Notes under the pieces: generated by a model
The model's database searches: none
Told to the model about the DNA's origin: nothing
Seen by the model: only the letters and a program-made list of their open reading frames with translations
Position numbers and translations under genes: made by a program
Shown here: positions 1-8,253 of the stretch, one piece after another
Layout of the letters: every line of letters starts with the position of its first letter
Numbering within the stretch: the stretch's first letter is position 1
Assembly: GCF_000172415.1 (NCBI RefSeq)
Contig: NZ_ABLD01000025.1
Span: 1-64,000 of the forward strand
Source of the DNA: Paraburkholderia graminis C4D1M
GTDB lineage: Bacteria > Pseudomonadota > Gammaproteobacteria > Burkholderiales > Burkholderiaceae
Length of the DNA stretch: 64,000 nucleotides
Reading direction: 5' to 3'

Positions 1-331
1 ATCGCGTACTACGTCGTTGTCCCCCATGGTCGGTCAATGGCGCCGATGGTGGCCTTTCCGATCGACCTCTTCGCTCACTGTTCGGACTCGCAATCGACAA
101 AGCACGCCATTGATCTCCACTCTCAAGGTGAATGGGATATCGCGTCGCCACCGCTCTTCCGGCTGTCCCTGTCTGGCGCGTCCGAAGAGTGCAGGTCCAG
201 AAGCTGATGAATCGCCCCAGTCAGCCAACCTGCTGGGCTGCGTTCAACAAAGATAGGCATTGCAGTACGCGTCGTGACAGATTCGCCGCATCCTGGACCG
301 TAGCGCAGACGTGACCTGGTAGAGCCCTCGA
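1..331. other. Intergenic / window edge, no supported gene
   Basis: No convincing coding region. A short minus-strand frame (about 34-228) encodes IPFTLRVEINGVLCRLRV, which faintly recalls the start of a 2Fe-2S subunit of the xanthine-dehydrogenase type, but it stops at once and no cysteine motif follows. It may be chance or the stub of a lost gene. Confidence 0.3.
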
Positions 332-1039
332 TTACGTCCGGCTAAGCGTTCGATACAGTTCGTTTGCACGATTCAGATGCGCGCGCATTGCTTCAGCCGC
401 ACCGTCGCCATCATGTTTCGCGATTGCATCGACGATTCGCTGGTGTTCCGACAACGTCAACTCTTCTGCGCCCGGCGCGCGCACGAGCGGCCGGTAGTAT
501 TCGCCCGCCCAGCGAAACAGCGATTCGACAATCGACGGGAAAATCGGATTGCCACTGATCAGCGCAATCTCGCGATGAAACGCCATATCGCGCTCGATAA
601 ACTCCTCGAGATTGACCATGGAAGCGCGGTGCCGCGCCACGCTGAGTTGCAGGCGAGCCACGTCCTCTTCGGTCGCGCGCTCCGCCGCCATGCGCGCGGT
701 GCCCGTCTCGAGAAAGACCCGCGCCTCTTTCAGGTGAGCCAGCATGTCGGGATGACTGCGCAGCAGGTGCATCGCGCCGCCGGCGATCTGCGCAATCAGC
801 CGATCGGCCGTGGGAACAACGACCCTCGCACGCTCGCCGTGCACGATCTCGACGATGCCGGAGCGCTCCAGCGTTTGCAGCGCCTCGCGAATGGCGGGCC
901 GGCCCACGCCGTAGATTTCCATCAACTCCCGCTCAGACGGAAGCTGCGCGCCGGGCGCGATTTCGCCCGAACGGATTCGCTCCATAAGCCGGTCGACAAC
1001 TTCCTGATACAGCTTTCGGCGCTGAATGATCTCAGCCAT
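332..1039 (-). CDS. GntR-family (FCD/FadR subfamily) transcriptional regulator of the apiose cluster
   Basis: A 235-residue regulator. Residues 1-75 form a winged helix-turn-helix of GntR type (QLPSERELMEIYGVGRPAIREAL then LERSGIVEIVHGERARV); the rest is an all-helical FCD effector domain with the usual metal/ligand residues (E.D..FH.EIA..SGN and a late H in EHQRIVDAI). I chose ATG 1039 over the upstream GTG at 1087 because the GntR fold begins just after it and the longer version would translate through a likely operator at 1062-1080. It is the last gene of the minus-strand apiose cluster, separated from the kinase gene by about 150 bases. The role as local repressor sensing an apiose-pathway intermediate is inferred from position and from a similar motif at the other two cluster promoters. 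Confidence 0.85.
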   Translation of the reverse strand: MAEIIQRRKLYQEVVDRLMERIRSGEIAPGAQLPSERELMEIYGVGRPAIREALQTLERSGIVEIVHGERARVVVPTADRLIAQIAGGAMHLLRSHPDMLAHLKEARVFLETGTARMAAERATEEDVARLQLSVARHRASMVNLEEFIERDMAFHREIALISGNPIFPSIVESLFRWAGEYYRPLVRAPGAEELTLSEHQRIVDAIAKHDGDGAAEAMRAHLNRANELYRTLSRT

Positions 1040-1061
1040 GACATGTCCGCGTAAAACCAAG

Positions 1062-1080
1062 TGGTGTAATGACCTTACCA
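1062..1080 (+). promoter_or_regulatory. Candidate GntR operator, site 1 (autoregulation)
   Basis: TGGTGTAATGACCTTACCA, ending in TGGT/ACCA and with an internal GTAA-N5-TTAC inverted repeat. It starts 23 bases upstream of the regulator ATG at 1039. It matches the sequence at 6181-6199 in 15 of 19 positions and shares TGGTnTnATGA with 13819-13837. FadR-subfamily regulators usually bind short TGGT/ACCA-like palindromes near their own start. Binding itself is inferred. Confidence 0.5.
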
Positions 1081-1186
1081 CGGACACGCCGCCGGATGGA
1101 AGGGCGCGGGGGCCGTCGCCACCTATGACCTGACAAGACCGGTGGCGTGCGGCGCGACCGCTCGCTGGTTCAACGCGCGCCGCACG

Positions 1187-2599
1187 TTACGCCCCCGCCA
1201 GCCGCCCTTCCCGGACCATGCCGAAGAACGTTGCATCGCCGATCTGGCCGCCTTTCAGCACGATTTGCAGACCATCGCGCCGCGGCTCTGCGGACCATGC
1301 GCGGCACAGCGGCGCGCCAGGCACGAGCCCCGCCATGACGCTCAGCGCATCGATGCCGAGCACGCTCGCCACTTCGCCCGAGCTGTCGCCACCGGCGACG
1401 ACCACGCGCGTCAGCTCGACGCTATCGAGCAGCCGCCGCATCACCTCGGCCAATGCGCGCCCGACTTTGCGCGCCGCATCGTGCCGCGCAAATCCCGCAG
1501 CGGACGCAATGGCGTCGAAGCCGGTTACCGCCGGGTCGTCCGGCCCTTCGGCGCTATGCACGATCACGCTGATGCCGCGAGTCAACGCCTGCGTGGCTGC
1601 CGTCACGACGCGTTCGATCTCGGCGGCTCCGTCGCGCGAATCGAGCGCCCGAGGCAGATCGAGGCGCTCGGTGTGAAAACCGTGTGCGCGCGCCCAGCCG
1701 ATTTGCGCGGCCGTCACCGGCGAGCAACTGCCGCTGACGGCCGCGATCGCCTGGACGGGATCGGCGGCCGGTAGCGAGGGCGTCGGCGGCAACAACCCAC
1801 GCGCGCGCCAGTGCGCCGCCAGCGCGTATTGCAGACCCGACGACGACGCCGTGAAAATCCCTTCGCCACGCTGTTCCCAAACCAGACGGCCCGCCTCGGC
1901 CAGGGTCTCTTCGTCGAGCACGTCGATCAGGACGACCGGCATGTCGGGCGCGCACAGCGCTCGCACTCGCGTCGCGACATCGGCGCCGCGCAGTTCAAGC
2001 ATGTCGATCAGCTCGATGCGCCGCGCCGTTTGCCTCGCGAGATGCAGGCGAAGATCGGCCTCGTTCATCGGCGTGACGGGATGCCGCGACATGGTCGGAT
2101 GCCGGTCGAGCCGGTAGCCGACACCATCCACGGCGGCGAACAGGTTGCCGAACATCTGATAACGCTTCAGGCGCGGCGCGCCGATCACCATCGGCGACCA
2201 GTTGCCGGGCATATGCCTGACGCCGATGTCGATTGCGCGGCCGATCGATCCGACCTCGGGAGACGAATCGAACGTCGAGCAGACCTTGTATTGCAGGATC
2301 GGTGCGCCGAGCGCGGCAAGGCTCGCGAGAACATCCGGAAGCTCGTCGTCCATCCATGCGCTGGAGCGTCCACGCGAAGAACCCGCCATGCCCACGCAGC
2401 GCACTTCTGGAAAACGCGCCAGCAACTCGGGCGTCGGCTTTTGCAGACACAGCACGGTTGGCACGCCGGCGGCTTGCATGGCTTCCATCGCGTCCGTCGA
2501 GCCCGTGAAGTCGTCGCCGTAATAGGCGAGCAGCAGCCCGGCAGGCCACGCTGTCGCGTTCGTCCCGTTCGTCGGCTCCGCCGGCTCCGTCCCGTTCAT
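1187..2599 (-). CDS. oiaK: Four-carbon acid sugar kinase family (DUF1537) protein, probable 3-oxo-isoapionate kinase
   Basis: 470 residues. The N-terminal DUF1537 signature is YYGDDFTGSTDAMEAM (about residues 26-41) and the C-terminal nucleotide-binding half carries VVVAGGDSSGEVAS and LKGGQIGDATFF, matching the glycine-rich loops of this kinase family. ATG 2599 overlaps the stop of the upstream RuBisCO-like gene by four bases (ATGA), which fixes the start; a much longer in-frame extension is a shadow of that gene. In the published D-apiose routes a DUF1537 kinase phosphorylates 3-oxo-isoapionate to its 4-phosphate, the substrate of the RuBisCO-like protein, so the coupling fits exactly. DUF1537 kinases also act on erythronate and threonate; the apiose assignment comes from neighbours ApnO, ApnL and ApsD. 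Confidence 0.82.
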   Translation of the reverse strand: MNGTEPAEPTNGTNATAWPAGLLLAYYGDDFTGSTDAMEAMQAAGVPTVLCLQKPTPELLARFPEVRCVGMAGSSRGRSSAWMDDELPDVLASLAALGAPILQYKVCSTFDSSPEVGSIGRAIDIGVRHMPGNWSPMVIGAPRLKRYQMFGNLFAAVDGVGYRLDRHPTMSRHPVTPMNEADLRLHLARQTARRIELIDMLELRGADVATRVRALCAPDMPVVLIDVLDEETLAEAGRLVWEQRGEGIFTASSSGLQYALAAHWRARGLLPPTPSLPAADPVQAIAAVSGSCSPVTAAQIGWARAHGFHTERLDLPRALDSRDGAAEIERVVTAATQALTRGISVIVHSAEGPDDPAVTGFDAIASAAGFARHDAARKVGRALAEVMRRLLDSVELTRVVVAGGDSSGEVASVLGIDALSVMAGLVPGAPLCRAWSAEPRRDGLQIVLKGGQIGDATFFGMVREGRLAGA

Positions 2600-3840
2600 T
2601 TCCAGAACTCCAGCGCGGCGTTCAATGCCGGATGTCTTGCGGCATGCTGCTTGAGCGGCACGCCTTCGACGGCGGCGACCCACGCCTCGCGTAACGCCTC
2701 GACGCCCGCTGCCACGCCGCCCGGATGACCGAAGATACCGCCTCCGGCCGTGTGAATCAGATCCGCACAGCCGATCGCGGCGTACGTGTCCGCGGCCTGC
2801 AAGCCGGTCTGCCCTGAACTGAACACCGGCATCGCGGACATCGGCGCTTCGCGCATCACCGGCGCGAGCACCGCGCGCGCGGCGGCGATCACGCTGTCGT
2901 CGGGCTCGCTGAACTTGTTGCGCAGTCCGTTCACGTGCAGATGGTCGGCACCCGCGAGACGCCAGATCATTTGCCACGGCGCGTAGTCCCAGCCAAGCTC
3001 GGGGCAGCGCGACAGATAACCCCAGCCGGCGCGATGCGCGTGAATCGGCAACTGCGCGTGCCGCCGCAATTCATGCATGCCGACCAGACCGATCGAGTTG
3101 AGCACGGCCATCACGCACGTGCCGCCCTCGGCCAGCACGAGATCATGACGACGACGCATCTGATCCAGGTCGCCCGTCAGGTTGAACGCGACCATCGCCT
3201 TCTTGCCGGTGCGATCCGCTTCCGCATTGACCACACGCATCACGGCCCGCACCCGTTCGTCGAACGGACAGTGCGGACCGTCGGCCTGCAATTCATCGTC
3301 CTTGATGAAGTCGATGCCGCCCGCGACGAGTTCGCGCACCTGCTGCGCCGTCTCCACGGGCGACAACCCGACGCTCGGTTTGATGATCGTGCCGATCAAC
3401 GGACCGTGCGCCACACCGCTCAGCCGCCGCGTGCCTTCGATACCGAACGCGGGCCCCGGATACGCCGAAGCGAACGACGGCGGCAACGTCAGCCCGGTTA
3501 GACGCAAACCCGACACCTGCCGCAGCTCGAAAAGATTGCCTGCGATGGTCGACATCAGATTCGGCAGGGACGCACCGAGATTTTCGATCGGCCACGACAG
3601 TTCGAGCGTGCAGCGGCTATACCGCTCCGACACGATTCCGCCAGCCAGACTCGGCCTGCCGACCGTTTCCAGCACCGTGAGATGCTCGACGCGCGCGCCC
3701 GAGCGAGCCTTCAATTCCGGCGTTTCGTTCGGCAGCGCGACAAAGGTGCCGCTCGATTGCTCGCCGGCAATCACGTCGGCAGCACGTTGTGGATCGTCGC
3801 CGGTTTCGAGCCAGTAAGTCGCGTGAATACGTTCGCTCAC
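2596..3840 (-). CDS. oiaX: RuBisCO-like protein acting on 3-oxo-isoapionate 4-phosphate (transcarboxylase/hydrolase or decarboxylase)
   Basis: 414 residues from GTG 3840 (SERIHATYWLETGDDP is the usual RLP opening; another GTG at 3879 would add 13 residues). RuBisCO landmarks remain: GTIIKPSVGLS with Lys154 (K175 of plant RuBisCO), FIKDDE with Lys180, Asp182 and Glu183 (the carbamylated Lys and Mg ligands K201, D203, E204), IHAHRAG around the H294 region, SSGQTG and AGGGIFGHPGG phosphate loops. The second Lys of KPK is Ser, so it is not a carboxylating RuBisCO. In D-apiose catabolism such RLPs either cleave 3-oxo-isoapionate-4-phosphate to 3-phosphoglycerate plus glycolate (OiaX) or decarboxylate it to L-erythrulose-1-phosphate (OiaC). 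I prefer OiaX because no tetrose-phosphate isomerase genes are present, but sequence alone does not settle it. Overlaps oiaK by four bases. Confidence 0.8.
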   Translation of the reverse strand: MSERIHATYWLETGDDPQRAADVIAGEQSSGTFVALPNETPELKARSGARVEHLTVLETVGRPSLAGGIVSERYSRCTLELSWPIENLGASLPNLMSTIAGNLFELRQVSGLRLTGLTLPPSFASAYPGPAFGIEGTRRLSGVAHGPLIGTIIKPSVGLSPVETAQQVRELVAGGIDFIKDDELQADGPHCPFDERVRAVMRVVNAEADRTGKKAMVAFNLTGDLDQMRRRHDLVLAEGGTCVMAVLNSIGLVGMHELRRHAQLPIHAHRAGWGYLSRCPELGWDYAPWQMIWRLAGADHLHVNGLRNKFSEPDDSVIAAARAVLAPVMREAPMSAMPVFSSGQTGLQAADTYAAIGCADLIHTAGGGIFGHPGGVAAGVEALREAWVAAVEGVPLKQHAARHPALNAALEFWK

Positions 3841-3888
3841 GATATCAATCCCTGTTTGGAAATCGGAAAGAAGGCGCACATCGCCCTA

Positions 3889-4719
3889 TCACGTGATCCG
3901 GCGGATGCTCTCGGCGATTTCCGCGCGATCGAACACGTTCTTCCAGTCGTCGCGCATCAGCCGCGGCTTGCCGAATTCGATCGCCTTGTTGCACGCATCG
4001 GAGAACGCGCCGGGAATTTCGTTGAAGATCACCGCGCTCAGGATGTTCATGTGCCCGAGCAGAAAGTCGCGCGCGGCCTCTTTCGGCACGCCCCGCTTCA
4101 CGGTCTCGTCCATCGCTTCGCGCATCACGTAGAGCAGCGTCGCGCAAATCGTTTCCGACAGGCCGGGTTCGAGCAGCGCCATCTGGTCGACGCTCAAACG
4201 ATACGAGCGAAGAATCGGCGCGTAGATCACTTTGGCCACGTCTTCACCGAGGTCGAACGCTTCTTCCGGTCCTTGCATCAGCGCGCTGGTGATCGACTGC
4301 TTCGCGTACGCGCCACCGAAGAAATCGCGCCGCGCTTTCGGATCGTCATCGTTATTGAAAATGATTGGATGACACGGGTGCGCGACGAAATATGTCAGAT
4401 CGGGCCGCTCAGGCAGATGGCCTGCGAACGGCGCCGCGGCGTCGAGCGTCATCACCATCGTGCCCGCCGGCAGCTTCGGCGCGATCTCGTGACTGAGCTT
4501 GCCGATCAGTGTGTCGGGCACGGCGAGGATCACCACCTGTGCGCCGTCGAGCGCGGCATCGGTCGACACGCAGTCGACGTTCAGTTCTTCCCTGAGACGC
4601 TTTTGCCCCGCCTCGCTCACCTCGACATGCGCGACGCGATAGTCGGACTTCAGCAGATTGCTGGTGAGGCGAAAGCCCATCTTTCCGCCGGCGCCGAACA
4701 GTGCGATTTTCTCTTTCAT
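3889..4719 (-). CDS. apnO: D-apionate oxidoisomerase
   Basis: 276 residues with an N-terminal Rossmann fold (KIALFGAGGKMGFRLTSNLL, residues 4-23) and a helical C-terminal domain of the phosphogluconate-dehydrogenase-C-like family (HPCHPIIFNNDDDP in the middle, then SETICATLLYVMREAMDETV). ApnO oxidises D-apionate and moves the hydroxymethyl group to give 3-oxo-isoapionate with NAD+. ATG 4719 is chosen because AGGAG lies nine bases upstream; an ATG at 4737 lacks this spacing. It lies between the MFS gene and the RLP gene on the same strand and is probably co-transcribed. This family is found almost only in apiose clusters, so with the adjacent RLP and kinase the identification is strong, though resting on family recognition only. 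Confidence 0.85.
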   Translation of the reverse strand: MKEKIALFGAGGKMGFRLTSNLLKSDYRVAHVEVSEAGQKRLREELNVDCVSTDAALDGAQVVILAVPDTLIGKLSHEIAPKLPAGTMVMTLDAAAPFAGHLPERPDLTYFVAHPCHPIIFNNDDDPKARRDFFGGAYAKQSITSALMQGPEEAFDLGEDVAKVIYAPILRSYRLSVDQMALLEPGLSETICATLLYVMREAMDETVKRGVPKEAARDFLLGHMNILSAVIFNEIPGAFSDACNKAIEFGKPRLMRDDWKNVFDRAEIAESIRRIT

Positions 4720-4760
4720 GGTGTGAGCTCCTTGCATGGATTCATTGAAATTCGTGGCGA

Positions 4761-6131
4761 TCAGCTCGAATGCGATTGCGGCTCGAGCGTGACGGGCGCG
4801 ATGCCGTCACCGGGTTTTGGCAGGCGCGCGCTGCTGCAGAACGCGAAGGCCAGTCCCGCGCTCATCAGCATCAGCACACCGACGACGAACATCGGCGCGT
4901 GATATGAGCCCGTCGCATCCTTCACGGCGCCCGTGACGTACGGCGCCATGAAGCCGGCGAGATTGCCAATGGTGTTGATCAGCGCGATGCCCGCCGCAGC
5001 CGCGGCGCCGGAGAGAAAGCGCGCGGGCAGCGCCCAGAAGTTCGGCAGCGCGGAAAAGATCGCGCAGGCGGTGACGGTAATCACGGCGACGGTCGCCGCA
5101 GGCGATTGCATGTACAGCGCGAGGGGAATGCTCGCCGCGCCGATCAGTGCCGGCACGCCGATGTGCCATGCACGCACGCCATGCTTCGTCGCGTTGCGGC
5201 TCCACAGATACAGCGCGAGCGCGGCGGGCAGATACGGGATCGCGGTGATCAAGCCCTTCTGGAACACGTTGAAGTGCGTGCCGAACTGGCCTTCAAAGCC
5301 GCCGATGATCGTCGGCAGAAAGAAAGCGAGCGCATAGAGTCCGTAGATCAGGCCGAAGTACATCAACGCGAACATCCATACGCGGCCGCTTCTGAGCGCG
5401 GCTCGCGCATGCATCGAGTGCTGTGTCGACGCATTGGCGCGGGCGAGTTCTTCCGCTTCGAGTTCGGCGGTGAGCCAGGCTTTCTCGGCCGCGGTTAGCC
5501 AGCGCGCCTGCGACGGCCGGTCGGCGAGATAGAACCATGCCACCACGCCGATCACGATCGCGGGCACCGCGACACCGAAGAACATCACGCGCCAGCCGGC
5601 AAGTCCGAAGAGGCCATGCGCTTCGATCAGCAACGCGGCAACGGGTGCGCCGATTACGATCGTCAGCGGCTGCGCGAGATAGAACAGCGCGAGGATGTGG
5701 CTGCGATAGCGCGACGGCACCCACATGCTGAGGAACAGAATCGCGCCCGGGAAAAAGCCCGCCTCCGTCACGCCGAGCAGGAAACGCAGCGTGTACAGGC
5801 CGGGAATACTGCTGACCCACGTGAACAGCAACGCGACGACGCCCCACGACACCATGATGCGAGCGAGCCAACGGCGCGCGCCGAACTTATGCAACGCGAG
5901 ATTGCTCGGAATCTCCAGCACGATGTAACCGATGAAAAACACGCCAGCCGCAAGACCGAACTGCGCGGCGCTCAGGCCGAGGTCCTTCGTCATGCCGTTC
6001 GGACCGGCAAACGAGATCGCCGTGCGGTCGAGAAAATTGATGAAGAACATCAGCGCCACGAACGGCACAAGGCGAATCGATACCTTGCGTATGGCCGATC
6101 GCTCGACCTGATTCACGGGTACGGTTTGCAT
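4761..6131 (-). CDS. MFS transporter, anion:cation symporter (sugar-acid) type
   Basis: 456 residues with about twelve hydrophobic segments, beginning VRLVPFVALMFFINFLDRTAISFA-like (the FxNxLDR opening typical of the ACS family that imports galactonate, tartrate and related acids). Start ATG 6131 has GGAGG eight bases upstream. It is the first gene of a unit continuing into apnO, the RLP and oiaK. Because the ABC system upstream is of sugar type, this permease may import an acid intermediate such as D-apionate, or handle a product such as glycolate; the substrate is inferred only. The roughly 110 bases before the gene contain two symmetrical elements (6161-6178 and 6181-6199), so it probably has its own regulated promoter. 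Confidence 0.8.
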   Translation of the reverse strand: MQTVPVNQVERSAIRKVSIRLVPFVALMFFINFLDRTAISFAGPNGMTKDLGLSAAQFGLAAGVFFIGYIVLEIPSNLALHKFGARRWLARIMVSWGVVALLFTWVSSIPGLYTLRFLLGVTEAGFFPGAILFLSMWVPSRYRSHILALFYLAQPLTIVIGAPVAALLIEAHGLFGLAGWRVMFFGVAVPAIVIGVVAWFYLADRPSQARWLTAAEKAWLTAELEAEELARANASTQHSMHARAALRSGRVWMFALMYFGLIYGLYALAFFLPTIIGGFEGQFGTHFNVFQKGLITAIPYLPAALALYLWSRNATKHGVRAWHIGVPALIGAASIPLALYMQSPAATVAVITVTACAIFSALPNFWALPARFLSGAAAAAGIALINTIGNLAGFMAPYVTGAVKDATGSYHAPMFVVGVLMLMSAGLAFAFCSSARLPKPGDGIAPVTLEPQSHSS

Positions 6132-6160
6132 CTCACATCCTCCAATCAGGTCGCCTCGAC

Positions 6161-6178
6161 ACATCACTCATGTGATGT
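6161..6178. promoter_or_regulatory. Perfect palindrome before the MFS unit
   Basis: ACATCAC-TCAT-GTGATGT, a perfect 7-4-7 inverted repeat about 30 bases upstream of the MFS start. Its half-site CATCAC/GTGATG resembles the CATCAT/ATGATG palindrome in front of the binding-protein gene (13821-13833), so it may be a second contact for the same regulator. Confidence 0.45.
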
Positions 6179-6180
6179 AC

Positions 6181-6199
6181 TGGTGTGATGAGTAGACCA
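6181..6199 (+). promoter_or_regulatory. Candidate GntR operator, site 2
   Basis: TGGTGTGATGAGTAGACCA, with TGGT/ACCA ends, sits between the apnL stop and the MFS start. It differs from site 1 (1062-1080) at four positions only and is adjacent to the 6161-6178 palindrome. Its location implies separate control of the MFS-apnO-RLP-oiaK unit. Confidence 0.5.
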
Positions 6200-6240
6200 T
6201 GATGCTTAAAGTGCGGACAGTGGGGTATTCACGGAGCGGT

Positions 6241-8253
6241 TTATCGGTGGCGGGCGGCGGACATGGGCCGTCCGAAAGGCGTCAGCCCGACAGCTATCTG
6301 CACGCAGGCAAAGGGCTTGAGGGACACGGTGCCGTGCCCGGGGCTCAGACAGTCCACCGGGATTTGCCCGCCTCGAGCCGCTTCGAACGACGATTCATCG
6401 AGCGTCGAAACGCTCATGTCGCCCACCACCTCGCCGCCGGCGAACCTCAGGCGGACCGCGCATGGATCTGGCGTGAGGTTGGCGACGACCAGGCGCATGC
6501 GTCCCTTCGCGTCGCGCGCGCCAAAACACGCCACCTCGCGAGGATTCGCCGCGCCGCACTGCAACCGGTCCATACCGGTCATCCGCGCCATCGCCGCCGC
6601 GACGTGAAACATCGGATAGCGCGCCGGACTGGACGCGGGGTCGATCAGGCCGCGCGGCCCCGTTAGCGCGCCGAGCGTCAGGCATTCGAGCGCCGCGCCT
6701 TCGAGCGCCATTGCATAACCGGCCAGCCACGCCGCGCCAAACAGACCGCGCTGACGCGGGTCGTCGCCGGCCATCGCCACACGCTCGCCTTGCGGATTCG
6801 GCATCACGCGCGAACCATACGGGTTCTGCCGCATGCCGATCGATACCGGCCCGATCGCATACGGCCGCGCGCCAATCAACGCGCGACAGGAACGCGTGAT
6901 GTGGGGAATCGCCTCGAGCGTTTGCATCACGCTGCGGTCGTCGGCTGCGTGAACGATGGGACAGGTTGCGTGCGTGACCCAATCGACCAACTCGAGCGGC
7001 GGCCGCTTTCGATTGAGTTCCGTGAAGTAACTCAGCATGCCGCCGCCCAGACGCAGGCCGGGAAACGCGCGGCGTGCGGCGCGGTAGACCTCGTCGAGTG
7101 GCGGGCATGGCGGGCTGATGCTCCCCGGCGGGTTCGACTGCCGGTGCACGGACGGACTGACAACGATGCCGGTCAACTCGAGGCCGGCTTCCCGAATCCG
7201 CGCCGCGATCCGTTGCAATTCGTGTTCGGGCGCGGCCACGCCAGGCAGCGCGCATTCGAGCACGGCCGGGATCGCGGCGCGCCGCTGCAACTGCGCGAAC
7301 CGCACGAGTTCCGCCGCACCATGACCGGCGACGGGATCGAAGTGCAGCGTCAGGCGCTGCGGCGCAAGTTCGGCCAGCAATGACAGATTGACAAGCGTCG
7401 CTTCGATCTCGTCGGGCGCGATCGCCACGCCGAGATCGGGCATCGGCTCGTCCATGCCGCGCAAGTCGATCAGTATTTCGCTATACCGACTTTCGCCATG
7501 CTGCCGCGGCAGTGCCGCTACCTCGTTCAATTGGCGCGGCGCACCGTCGACTTCGATACATACTGACTGCTCGCCCGTCCAGCCCGTTTCGATCGTATAC
7601 GGCCACGGCAGTTCGAGCGGACGCGAGTAAGTCTTGAATGATGCGTCCGACCAGTTGCGCTGGTCTTCCATCTCGAACACATCGCCCGTGAACGCGCAGC
7701 GCACCGTTTCGCCGGATGCAAGCGCATGCTCGATCGTGCGGATACGCGTGAACGGTTGCCACGGATCGATCAGCGCAGGAAACGACGATACTTCGATCGT
7801 GCCGTCATCGTGCTCCACGCGCGCCGCCGCACCGGCGACGCCCTCGATCGGATGGAGAACCACGAAGCCGCAGCGCGCCGCGACGAAATCCGTTTGCGCC
7901 GTCGCCTGAGCGCTGCATTCGAACGCACCGTCCGCATCGCATTCGATCAGGACCGTGTAGCTCAGCACATGACCGTCCGGATTCGCGCAGCGCGCGGCGT
8001 ATGAGACGCGAAAGCCTCGCGCATGCGAGTCGACTTCGAGGTCGCGAATGTCCGGCCGGCAAGTGCCCCAATCCCGGTCGCGCACCAGCCAGCTCATCGC
8101 GCGAATCACTTCGGTGCCGCCGTAGCGAATATCGCGCAACGCACCGTCGATGAAAAGCGCCGACCACGGGCCGGCCGTCAGCGTCTGCCCCCGTGGCTCG
8201 ATCTGCGAGGTGCCGTAGTAAATGTTGGCGGGCGAGGCGTCACGGCTATTCAT
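6241..8253 (-). CDS. apnL: D-apionolactonase
   Basis: 670 residues, the size expected for ApnL, which hydrolyses D-apionolactone to D-apionate. It opens with YYGTSQIEPRGQTLTAGPWS and has the family's stretch DIRYGGTEVIRAMSWLVRDRDWGT; the central part is TIM-barrel-like (GGGMLSYFTELNRKRPP, then VDWVTHATCPIVHAADD), followed by a C-terminal beta region. ATG 8253 overlaps the stop of apsD by four bases (ATGA), indicating translational coupling and fixing the start. No signal peptide, so cytoplasmic. The enzyme family is narrow and co-occurs with ApsD, so the call is firm as a family assignment; activity is not shown by sequence. Confidence 0.83.
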   Translation of the reverse strand: MNSRDASPANIYYGTSQIEPRGQTLTAGPWSALFIDGALRDIRYGGTEVIRAMSWLVRDRDWGTCRPDIRDLEVDSHARGFRVSYAARCANPDGHVLSYTVLIECDADGAFECSAQATAQTDFVAARCGFVVLHPIEGVAGAAARVEHDDGTIEVSSFPALIDPWQPFTRIRTIEHALASGETVRCAFTGDVFEMEDQRNWSDASFKTYSRPLELPWPYTIETGWTGEQSVCIEVDGAPRQLNEVAALPRQHGESRYSEILIDLRGMDEPMPDLGVAIAPDEIEATLVNLSLLAELAPQRLTLHFDPVAGHGAAELVRFAQLQRRAAIPAVLECALPGVAAPEHELQRIAARIREAGLELTGIVVSPSVHRQSNPPGSISPPCPPLDEVYRAARRAFPGLRLGGGMLSYFTELNRKRPPLELVDWVTHATCPIVHAADDRSVMQTLEAIPHITRSCRALIGARPYAIGPVSIGMRQNPYGSRVMPNPQGERVAMAGDDPRQRGLFGAAWLAGYAMALEGAALECLTLGALTGPRGLIDPASSPARYPMFHVAAAMARMTGMDRLQCGAANPREVACFGARDAKGRMRLVVANLTPDPCAVRLRFAGGEVVGDMSVSTLDESSFEAARGGQIPVDCLSPGHGTVSLKPFACVQIAVGLTPFGRPMSAARHR

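Noticed and set aside
34..228. Faint similarity to the start of a 2Fe-2S subunit
   Set aside because: No cysteine motif follows and the frame closes at once; too weak to annotate.
2600..2977. N-terminal extension of the DUF1537 kinase frame
   Set aside because: Overlaps the RuBisCO-like gene and is unlike the family; the ATGA overlap marks the start.
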